From Melioribacteraceae bacterium (GTDB lineage Bacteria; Bacteroidota; Ignavibacteria; Ignavibacteriales; Melioribacteraceae): a DNA stretch of 64,000 nt. Shown here in pieces: positions 18,180 through 26,900 of the stretch. The stretch covers positions 62,001 through 126,000 of the forward strand of contig WYBN01000007.1 of NCBI GenBank assembly GCA_011525875.1, written 5' to 3'. Positions within the stretch are counted from its first letter, which is position 1, and the number at the start of each line of letters is the position of its first letter. The position numbers and the translations under genes were made by a program. Under the pieces are notes generated by a model. It worked only from the letters and a program-made list of their open reading frames with translations. It had not been told where the DNA came from and did no database searches.

Positions 18180-19327
18180 ATTTTAAAAGAAGATCATTAC
18201 TTAAATACACAATGGAAAAATTCTACTCTCAAGCACAAATTTTTCTAAAATCTTTCATCAATCTATCATTGTTTGTTTTTTATAAAATATTAATAAAGGC
18301 TCAGCAGGGCGATAGAACATCCGTATTATTGATTAATAGCGAAAAAATTGGTGATCTTACTCTTTGCTTAGATTTTCTTTATTCATTCTCTAAGTGCGAA
18401 GTGTACTCCCCAAAATATCTACTGATTGATTCGACTTATGCAAAACTTTTAGCGGAAACAACTCTGGACTATGAGATAATTGCATACAATCGAAACAATT
18501 ATAAATATAATTTTATTTACAGAATAAAATTACTCAAAAAAATTAATGAACTTGGCGCACTAACTGCAATAAATATTTCTCCCGAAAGAGGGGGTGTAAA
18601 TGATGAACTAACATTACTGAGCGGCGCGCGAAATAAAATTGCTCTAAGATCAAGTTCGCTATTTATCCCAAAATCTGTAATTAAATATTATAATAAGCAT
18701 TACACAAGAATTATCAACTCAACAGCCGCAAGTAAATACTATGAATTAAATGATCTGCTCAAATATTACCTTTTACAATTACTTGAAACGAAATCTACAT
18801 TCAAGTGTCAAAACATACCGAGCGGTTCTGTGGAACGAACCTTCATATTAATTTCTCCATCAGCATCTGTCCCTTTTCGTAATTGGAGTAAGGATAATTT
18901 TCGAATGCTTGTCGAAAAATTAGTATCTGAAAAGAATGAATCGATTATTTTAATTGGCACGTCAAACCAGATCGAAATATTACAGTCCATTTCCGATGGT
19001 ATGTCGAATGTTAAGCTGCGAATTGATATTCAATTTACAGAATTATTATCGCTTATCTGGAACTGTAAAATATTTATTGGTTTGGATTCCGGTCTGACTC
19101 ATCTTGCTTTGCAGATGAAAAAGCCTCTGATTGCAATTATTGGTGGAGGTAAACACGGTATTTTTTTCCCATACAAAGAATCTGAAATAACAAAATATTT
19201 ATTCAGCAAGATGGATTGTTTCGGATGCAATTGGATTTGCGAATACCGGGAGCCATATTGCATCAATAATGTAACCATGCAAGATTTATTAGCGGCATAC
19301 CAAGAATTAATTGAATTAGAGAAATAG
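18176..19327 (+). CDS. Family 9 (heptosyltransferase-type) glycosyltransferase
   Basis: A 383-residue GT-B enzyme of the ADP-heptose:LPS heptosyltransferase superfamily. The N-terminal half shows the SEKIGDLTLCLDFLYSF acceptor region in place of the usual RxGDV start. The C-terminal half has ISPSASVPFRNWSKDNF, FIGLDSGLTHLALQM, the canonical D-G-TH element binding nucleotide sugar, and KPLIAIIGG. A Cys-rich tail (MDCFGCNWICEY) is also common in this family. Donor and acceptor are unknown, and the family may use heptose or other sugars. It overlaps the GT2 gene by 4 bp and abuts the GT4 gene. Confidence 0.87.
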   Translation: MNFKRRSLLKYTMEKFYSQAQIFLKSFINLSLFVFYKILIKAQQGDRTSVLLINSEKIGDLTLCLDFLYSFSKCEVYSPKYLLIDSTYAKLLAETTLDYEIIAYNRNNYKYNFIYRIKLLKKINELGALTAINISPERGGVNDELTLLSGARNKIALRSSSLFIPKSVIKYYNKHYTRIINSTAASKYYELNDLLKYYLLQLLETKSTFKCQNIPSGSVERTFILISPSASVPFRNWSKDNFRMLVEKLVSEKNESIILIGTSNQIEILQSISDGMSNVKLRIDIQFTELLSLIWNCKIFIGLDSGLTHLALQMKKPLIAIIGGGKHGIFFPYKESEITKYLFSKMDCFGCNWICEYREPYCINNVTMQDLLAAYQELIELEK

Positions 19328-20416
19328 ATGAACATCCTCCACATATCGCCAGATTTTAATTACTCTTGCGGGGTGAGTAAGTATGTTATTCTGCTGCTGA
19401 AAGAACTCGCCAGAACCAAAGAAAACAATTTATATTTTATCACGAATGGTGGCGATTCTATTGAGCGATTGAATCAAGTTGATGTAAAAGTATCGTACTT
19501 AAAACTCACACGCAGTAATTACAACCCCATTATTTATTTTATTAATATAATATCTTTACTAAAAATTTGTTTGAAAGAAAAAATAGAAATCATTCATTCA
19601 CATCACCGTTATGCTGAATTGTTGGCGGTCGTAGTATCAAAAATGCTTGGAATAAAAACTATAACTACAGTTCATAGTATTGTTAACGGTAAACGCTTAG
19701 TGAGTTTCAAATCTGATCGGATAATTGCTGTCAGCAAATCAGTTGAAGCAGAATTGCTAAACAAATTTAAAATATCATCAAATAGGGTTGTTCAACTCTA
19801 TAATTATGTGGAACCAATAAATTCAGTTTCGAAGAAAGATTCCATTGAATTACGGCGCAAAATTGGTTTGAGCGAAAGTGACAAAGTAATACTGTTTGTC
19901 GGGCGAATAAATTACATCAAGGGAATAGATGTTCTCTTATCAGCTTTTACACAACTTACAAAAAAATATTCCGAGCTGAAGTTAATTTTAGTTGGACAGA
20001 TTGATGCGAATGATTTTGGAGAAATGGTTTCAAAAACGAAAAACGTAATTCATATCAAACCACAAAAAGAAGTATCCGGATTTTATGAAATTTCTGAAAT
20101 CGTTGTCCTTCCATCAAGAATAGATTCATTTCCTTTCGCGATGATTGAAGCCGGTTTAATGCATAAACCATTTATTGGCGGCAATACTGGTGGAATAGCC
20201 GAATTTATAAACAACGGCGAAAATGGATTGCTTGTAAAACCCGGTGACGCAAAAGATTTGGCGGATAAAATTGAATCACTTCTGAAAGACAAAGTTCAAG
20301 CAAAATTACTAGGCGATAATATATTTGAGAAAGCTCAGTCTTTAATTGACGCAAAGTCTTACATTGAAAAAATAAATTATCTTTACAGCCAACTGCATAA
20401 TGGTAAAAATGAATAA
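19328..20416 (+). CDS. Family 4 glycosyltransferase
   Basis: A 362-residue GT-B retaining glycosyltransferase. The N-terminal domain begins HISPDFNYSCGVSKYVILLLKEL (the GG.E/Y-type acceptor loop), and IIHSHHRYAEL marks the domain core. The C-terminal nucleotide-binding domain has VILFVGRINYIKGIDVLL, and the EX7E-type motif region SFPFAMIEAGLMHKPFIGGNTGGIAE is in its usual place. The sugar is not predictable. Its start directly follows the GT9 stop, and its end overlaps the GT26 start. Confidence 0.9.
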   Translation: MNILHISPDFNYSCGVSKYVILLLKELARTKENNLYFITNGGDSIERLNQVDVKVSYLKLTRSNYNPIIYFINIISLLKICLKEKIEIIHSHHRYAELLAVVVSKMLGIKTITTVHSIVNGKRLVSFKSDRIIAVSKSVEAELLNKFKISSNRVVQLYNYVEPINSVSKKDSIELRRKIGLSESDKVILFVGRINYIKGIDVLLSAFTQLTKKYSELKLILVGQIDANDFGEMVSKTKNVIHIKPQKEVSGFYEISEIVVLPSRIDSFPFAMIEAGLMHKPFIGGNTGGIAEFINNGENGLLVKPGDAKDLADKIESLLKDKVQAKLLGDNIFEKAQSLIDAKSYIEKINYLYSQLHNGKNE

Positions 20417-21149
20417 ATCATTCATTAACGGAGTTGGTATTTCCAAAATAGACTATGAGGACATCGCAGCTCAGATAAAGAGGAGCATTCTCGAAAATAA
20501 ACAATGTACTATAACTTATGTGAACCACCATATTTATAATCTTTGCAGAAATAATATGCTGTTTAGAAATACTATTAACAATTCAACGCTTTCTCATGCA
20601 GATGGCGTGGGGATTTGGCTTGCCGGAAAGTTACTAGGAGCTGACACTCCACGCTTCAACTGGACGGATCATTCACTTAATTTTTTAGAGATGTGCGAAC
20701 GCGAGGAGTGGACTTTGTTTTTTTATGGCTCCACAGAGCAGATGCTTTCAAAGGTAAAAACTCGTCTTAAAGAATTATTCCCTAATCTTAAAGTGAACGG
20801 TTCAATCAGCGGCTACACTGATTTAGATTGTACTTTATTAATTCAAATAATTAACGATTCTAACTCAGATATATTATGGGTTGGTTTGGGGTCTCCAAAA
20901 CAAGAATTGTGGATTGGAGAAAACTGCAACAAATTAAATGTAAAAATCATTCAGTCTGTAGGTGATATTTTTACTTACTTAGCTGATCGAAAGGTTAGAG
21001 GACCCAAAATAATTCAACAATTAGGTTTTGAATGGCTATTCCGATTGTTCGCCAACCCCCAACGAATGTGGCGGCGATACGTCATTGGGATACCATACTT
21101 TATTGCACAAGTTCTTTATTTATTCGTTACAGGGAAGAATGAAAAGTAG
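20400..21149 (+). CDS. WecG/TagA/CpsF-family glycosyltransferase (GT26)
   Basis: A 249-residue enzyme with the GT26 signatures. YVNHHIYNL is followed by LSHADGVGIWLAGKLLG (catalytic Asp in ADG), then TDHSLNFLEMCE, FYGSTEQMLSKVKTRLKELFPNL, WVGLGSPKQELWI, and the C-terminal RRYVIGIPYFI membrane-association segment. Known members add a UDP-ManNAc-type sugar to an undecaprenyl-diphosphate-linked GlcNAc made by a WecA-like enzyme. That implies an initiating transferase elsewhere, because none is in this window. A start at 20409 (MNKSF) is equally possible. It overlaps the next gene by 11 bp. Confidence 0.92.
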   Translation: MVKMNKSFINGVGISKIDYEDIAAQIKRSILENKQCTITYVNHHIYNLCRNNMLFRNTINNSTLSHADGVGIWLAGKLLGADTPRFNWTDHSLNFLEMCEREEWTLFFYGSTEQMLSKVKTRLKELFPNLKVNGSISGYTDLDCTLLIQIINDSNSDILWVGLGSPKQELWIGENCNKLNVKIIQSVGDIFTYLADRKVRGPKIIQQLGFEWLFRLFANPQRMWRRYVIGIPYFIAQVLYLFVTGKNEK

Positions 21150-22608
21150 CCTCCTAAAAATTGTACAAAATAATTTATTGCGACATCTTGAAGATAAAGC
21201 GTCTAAATTATTGTTAGGACTTTCTCTAATACTTTGTATCACCGGGGCGGCGTATCATCTTTTCTTTAAAGAGAAGATGTTATCGATCATAGCTTTAATG
21301 GATGACTCGATGAATGTTAAATATTATTTTTCAATTTTCGAATATCTTGAGTTTAGTTTTGCATTAGCGGCAGTCTTATTAATTTTAATAGTTAGCGTAA
21401 AGTCAATCGTGATTAACTATTTACTGAAAATTTCCGATAATTCATTATTGCAAATCTTCTTATTAATGAATGTTCTTTTGCAATTATTAATTGCACTCTT
21501 CATTCAAACAGAACCTATTGCCGATAGCATGTATTATTATGATCATGCAAGAAGATTATTTACTGAGAGTTCGTACTCTAACCAATATGGTAACCTCACC
21601 GCTTTTTGGCCGATAGGATTGCCGGCTATTTATTCTCTATTTTTTTATTTATCGCCCGAGCCAATTACTTATATAAAAATTCTCAACATTGTTGTCTCTA
21701 TCGTATTGATAATTGCTGTCGATTACTTTTTTAAGAATTCCTTAACCCGAAAGCAAAGAATCGTATTCCTCTTGTTATTTACACTATTCCCCAATAATCT
21801 GTTCAGTGTGAATGTGTTACTAACGGACTATTTGTTCACCGCATTACTATGGATTATCGTTGTAATGATTAGCCGGAATATTTCACTATCATTTTCCAAA
21901 TTAATTGGAATTGGAGTTTTAACTTCTTTAATGTCTTACTTGCGTCCGGTGGGAGTTGCCCTTCCGTTGGTGTTCTTGGTTATTATGAGATTAAACAATT
22001 ATCACAATTCGGTTAAGTCATTTCTTGTCATTTCGATAACTTGTCTGCTGATGTTAAGCCCATGGATGATTCGGAATTACAAAATATTCAACTCTGTTAT
22101 TCCAGTTGCAACGAATGGTGGTTATAATTTTTTAATGGGAAATCATGCTGAAGCAAATGGTGGAGTTAATTTCAATTTTGACTATGACAGCGAAAATCCC
22201 GATGAAGCCGAAGAAGAAAAAAAAGCTTATAATAAAGCATTGATGGATATAAATAATAATCCTTTGCATGCATTATCCATATTACCATTGAAGATATTTC
22301 ACAGCTACAAAAGAGGGGATAGTTCGATTACTTGGTCGCTTAAAAGAACAAAAAACACTTTGCCGCCATTACTTATAAGCGCTACATTTCTAATAACAAA
22401 TTTATTTTTTTATTTGGTCGTTATTTTCAGTGTTTATTCATTAATAAGGGGAAAAGTAACTACTCTGCCAAAACTATTTCAAACAATTTGTATCTCCTTA
22501 AGTTGTTTATTTATTTTCTTAATCTTAGTTTACGTTGGAGGTGAGAGATATATAATTCCAATTCTGCCGATTCATTTTTTCTACGCAATCAAAAACATTA
22601 AAAGTTAA
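21139..22608 (+). CDS. Polytopic GT-C-like membrane glycosyltransferase (ArnT/GT39-like)
   Basis: About 489 residues with some 11-12 membrane segments and a large periplasmic loop. YYDHARRLFTESSYSN with an acidic residue in the first loop, and later LSPWMIRNYKIFN and TNGGYNFLMGNHAEANGG, are features of dolichyl-phosphate-mannose/ArnT-like GT-C enzymes. These take polyprenyl-phosphate sugars on the outer side of the membrane. It could instead act as a Wzy-type polymerase, which the cluster otherwise lacks. The ATG at 21139, behind AGGGAAG, is chosen because the longer frame to 21028 lies inside the GT26 gene and is not hydrophobic. It is a paralogue in layout of the next gene. Confidence 0.8.
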   Translation: MKSSLLKIVQNNLLRHLEDKASKLLLGLSLILCITGAAYHLFFKEKMLSIIALMDDSMNVKYYFSIFEYLEFSFALAAVLLILIVSVKSIVINYLLKISDNSLLQIFLLMNVLLQLLIALFIQTEPIADSMYYYDHARRLFTESSYSNQYGNLTAFWPIGLPAIYSLFFYLSPEPITYIKILNIVVSIVLIIAVDYFFKNSLTRKQRIVFLLLFTLFPNNLFSVNVLLTDYLFTALLWIIVVMISRNISLSFSKLIGIGVLTSLMSYLRPVGVALPLVFLVIMRLNNYHNSVKSFLVISITCLLMLSPWMIRNYKIFNSVIPVATNGGYNFLMGNHAEANGGVNFNFDYDSENPDEAEEEKKAYNKALMDINNNPLHALSILPLKIFHSYKRGDSSITWSLKRTKNTLPPLLISATFLITNLFFYLVVIFSVYSLIRGKVTTLPKLFQTICISLSCLFIFLILVYVGGERYIIPILPIHFFYAIKNIKS

Positions 22609-22619
22609 CACATCAAGTA

Positions 22620-23984
22620 ATGAATCGATTTAAAAAATTAAGCACACAAATAATAAAAAAACCTTATGCTTTCATTTTTTTTCTGGCAGTCATTTTTCAA
22701 ATCACCGGTATTTTATTATCAAAATACTTATTCACGAATGAGATAATTATTTTCGATCCGAGGTTTTTGCAATTGGCTCATAATCTCACCGAACATGGTG
22801 ATTTAAAAATTGTATGGGGTGTTACAGCGAATCCTGATGAAATAATGATTAATCCTTTCGAGATTCAAAAAGGAATTTATTACAATTGGTTTCCCGTTGG
22901 TTATGCTATTATAATATTCTTGGTGAAGCAAATAAGTTGCAATTATTATCCTATATTAATTTTGTTTCAACTGCTGATATATTCTTTAATTCCGATCTTC
23001 GTTTATCAATTATTCAAAATAATTTCGTCTGCTTCAAATTATGAGAAAGTGGGCGTATTTGTTTCATTAATTTCAATTGCGAATCCATATTTTATGGTTT
23101 CATCACTATGGCGTACTGATACTTGGATAATCTCCTTATTAACAATGACGATATTCATGATATACATTCATGAAACAGGAAAACGAAAAATAGGGCATGC
23201 TGTTGCAATGTTCCTTTCTGTATTATTCTTTTTTCGACCGATAGCTGTTCTTATGTTTCTTTTCCTTTTTTCATTTGATATTATGAAAAACTTCCCCAAA
23301 ATGAATCTTAAGAAATACTCAATCCCAATCATTTATATCTCGATTGTAATTACTTTGTGGACATTTAAAAATTATTACTATCTAAATGAAATTAATTTTA
23401 CTCACTCTAACGTTGGCTACAATCTCTGGCTTGGGAATAACCAGCATACGAATGATTTTTTAAGAACGCATCTTGGAGACGGCTCAACAATTGAAGATAA
23501 AATAATTCCTATGTATGATGAAAAGTGGAAGTTTCTCTCGACATACGATGAATACGAAAAAGATAAATATTTTAGGAAACATGCCTGGCAGTTTATAAAA
23601 GACAACCCTCTTGTTACAGCGGAGAATATGTTTTGGAAATTCATTGGATTTTGGTCGCCGCTCCGGGTTCGCGATGGGCATTGGAGTGATTCGTCATTAA
23701 AAAAATATTTAGTGCTAATATTTTATACTCCTTTATTAATTCTAAGTCTGTATTCGGTATTTCGTTTCTTTTGGTATAAAGAATATCGAGTGAGAAAAGA
23801 AAAAGGATTGCTAATTCTCTTTATGTTTTTATGGATGTTGCCTTATTTAGTGTTTTTCTCAACTGCCCGATTTCGCGCTCCTATAGATTTCGGGCTATAC
23901 ATTCTTGCGGCGGATGTGATGTTGCCCTATCTAAAAAAAATCCATATTTTAAAATCCGTTAAACTAAGAGAAAATAGTAAATGA
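22620..23984 (+). CDS. Second polytopic GT-C-like membrane glycosyltransferase
   Basis: A 454-residue membrane protein with about 11 membrane segments. It has the same overall plan as the preceding gene product. The early loop carries acidic and HNL residues (FDPRFLQLAHNLTEHGDL). Mid-protein YNWFPVGYAIIIFLV and the late NVGYNLWLGNNQHTNDF correspond to the GYN..GN loop of the neighbour and of ArnT-like enzymes. The very basic cytoplasmic C-terminus (KKIHILKSVKLRENSK) is consistent with membrane topology. Role as a GT-C transferase or polymerase is inferred. Its stop overlaps the sortase start by 4 bp (ATGA). Confidence 0.8.
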   Translation: MNRFKKLSTQIIKKPYAFIFFLAVIFQITGILLSKYLFTNEIIIFDPRFLQLAHNLTEHGDLKIVWGVTANPDEIMINPFEIQKGIYYNWFPVGYAIIIFLVKQISCNYYPILILFQLLIYSLIPIFVYQLFKIISSASNYEKVGVFVSLISIANPYFMVSSLWRTDTWIISLLTMTIFMIYIHETGKRKIGHAVAMFLSVLFFFRPIAVLMFLFLFSFDIMKNFPKMNLKKYSIPIIYISIVITLWTFKNYYYLNEINFTHSNVGYNLWLGNNQHTNDFLRTHLGDGSTIEDKIIPMYDEKWKFLSTYDEYEKDKYFRKHAWQFIKDNPLVTAENMFWKFIGFWSPLRVRDGHWSDSSLKKYLVLIFYTPLLILSLYSVFRFFWYKEYRVRKEKGLLILFMFLWMLPYLVFFSTARFRAPIDFGLYILAADVMLPYLKKIHILKSVKLRENSK

Positions 23985-26900
23985 AAAATCTTTTCCCAGC
24001 TGTGTTTTTCTTCTGTTTTTCTTCTTTGCTGTATCCCCAATACAAAGTAACTGAAATTGATCAGAATCAGGAAAGAATTGAAATAAATTTGAAATTTGAT
24101 GCTGCTCAGTATAAAATTATTAATAAATCTGGGAATACCATAATTGATTATTACGAGTATGACGATCCATCAAAACCAGGATATCCTAAATTACCGCACC
24201 ATGCATTAGTTTTTGCCATACCTCCTATGTCAAAAGCGAGCGCCAAGATATCCAAAAAATACACCCAAGAAATTAAGGGTGTAATCCCATCAGCTCAATC
24301 CGGCATTAAAAAAACCTCGGACTCGACATATGAAAAAATTCCACAGGCGCTGGCTGCTACGGCATTTTTGGATGATCGTTTCCCATCTGAGGAACTGGAA
24401 ATAATGGGTTACACATGGATCAGAGATTATTATTGTGTCATCATTCATTTTAATTCCCATCAATTCGATTGGCGGTCAAGAAAAATATTTTATACTGATT
24501 CAGCAAAGGTAATATTAGCATTTGAAATGCCCCGTAATTCGTTTAGCTTCAAAAGACCACAATCCGAGTATGATGAAGAATTATCGAAACTAATCATTAA
24601 TTACAGGCAAGCAAATGATTTTAGATCAAGACCTAATTATTTATTTGATCCTAAACAGTCTGAGTGGATTGACTATAACAATGAATACATCAAACTAGCA
24701 ATTTCAGAAGATGGATTGTATCGAATTTCATACTCGGACTTAATTAACTATGATGTATTGCCTTCTTCTATTGATCCAAATACACTCAGGTTGTATTCTA
24801 AAGGAACCGAAGTTCCTATTTTTGTCAGCGCTACCGATGATAACATATTTAATGAAAATGATTTTATCGAGTTTTGGGCTGAAAGAAATTATAGCTTAAG
24901 AAATTATCGAACGGTCGTTGGTTTAAGAGAAGAATATCTAAACTATTTGGATCGGTATTCGGATACATCTTATGTGTGGTTAACCTGGACAGGTAAGAAT
25001 GGATTGAGAATGCCAATTAATGATGAATTTGTTTATTCAAATGCCGATACTGTTGATAAACATCGTGTATTTATTCATTTAGAAAAAGATAAACGCCTGT
25101 GGTATTATGATGCTGTACAACCAAGAACTAATCTCCCCGACTATCAGGAAAATAAAGTATGGACTTGGCAAAACATTGGAAATTCTGGTGTCAGTTCGTT
25201 TAAATTTTTTTCTGATAATTTTGTAGCAGACGATTCAATAAAGATAATTTCAAGGATTATCAGTAATGGAGCTGGCGGTATCCAATCAAACGCTCATCGT
25301 GTCGGAAGCAGTCTAAACTTGGCAACTCCGCAGGATACAATCATATTTGATTATAAGCAAACCGTAAATTTTGAAACACAACTAAGTACAAATGACATGA
25401 AAGATGGAGAAAATATTGTTCGACTCTTCGGAATGCCAACTACTGCTTCCTTTCATCAAGCTTTAATTGATTGGGTAGATATAGAATACCCACGGTACAA
25501 CGTGGCACAAAACGATTCCATTACCATAAGAATATTAGATAATTTATACCCGGGCGAAAGAATAATCAGTGTATCAAACATTCAATCCGAAACAAATGAT
25601 TTAAGCATCTATAAAATAAAACCAACTTTTTGCAAGATAACGAATTTTCATTTCCAGGAAAGCGCAGAAAAAACACTATTGTTTTCCGATTCAATAAAAG
25701 GTGACGAGGAATATTATGTCGTAAAACAGTCATTCATTAAAAAACCACGGTTTGTAGTAAAGAAAAAGTTCATCAATTTAAGTAAGGCTGATCGAAAAGC
25801 AGACTATATAATTATTACGCATCCTTCGTTAGCGCAATCAGTGGATGCATATAATAAATTTATTTCCGAAAAATACGATGTCACTACGGCAGTCATTTAT
25901 GTAACCGATATTTTTGATGAATTTAATTATGGACATACAAACTCCGAGTCTATAAGAGAATTTATGAGATCTGCCTATTTATATTGGAACCCCCCAGCTC
26001 CATCATACTTGCTTTTAATCGGGGATGCAAACTATGACTATAAAGATGTAGTAGAACCGGCTCCTATAGTCCGCAAAAAAAATTTAGTTCCCTCATATGG
26101 AATGCCGGTAAGCGATCAATGGTATGTTATGTTCGATTCTTCTGTTATAAATATACCGCAAATGTTTGTCGGAAGAATACCTGCAGAGAATGATGACCAG
26201 GTAATTTTTTATCTTAATAAACATAAAGAGTATTTGAACAGAAATTTTGATGAGTGGAATAAATTCTATCTTTTGTTTAGCGGCGGTGACCCAAATAAAG
26301 AAAATGAATTGAATCAGATCAGAAACGCTAATCAATTCATAGCCGATAATATTATTGCTCCGACTCCAATAGGAGGCATATACAATCATTTTTATAAAAC
26401 AATAAGTCCCCCTTCGAATTATGGACCATTTCCTCAAGAATCAGTCGCCGAGGCTATAAAAAAAGGAGGAATGTTTATTTCTTACATTGGTCACAGCGGT
26501 ACTCAAACTTGGGATAACGGTATTGTAGGTGTCGATGATTTAAAAAATGATTTTAACAACAGAAATCCTTTAATTACGGACTTTGGCTGCTCAACAGGCA
26601 GATTTGCCGAACCGGATGTTAACGCTTTTGGCGAAACATTTATATGTAACTCCGAAGCTGGACAGGCAATAGCATATTTAGGTAATTCGAGCTTTGGATA
26701 TTTAAGCACATCTTTGATGTTTCCTAAATTATTTTACGAAACATTATTGTTTGACAGTGTATCAACGATAGGGAAAGCTCATGTCTCAGCAAAAATGAAG
26801 ATGTTAAATAAATACGGTATTTCAGAAGTAAGCAGAGTTTTTAATTATTGTAATCTATTCTTTGGCGATCCTATAATAAGTTTTCCATTGCCTTCCAAAC

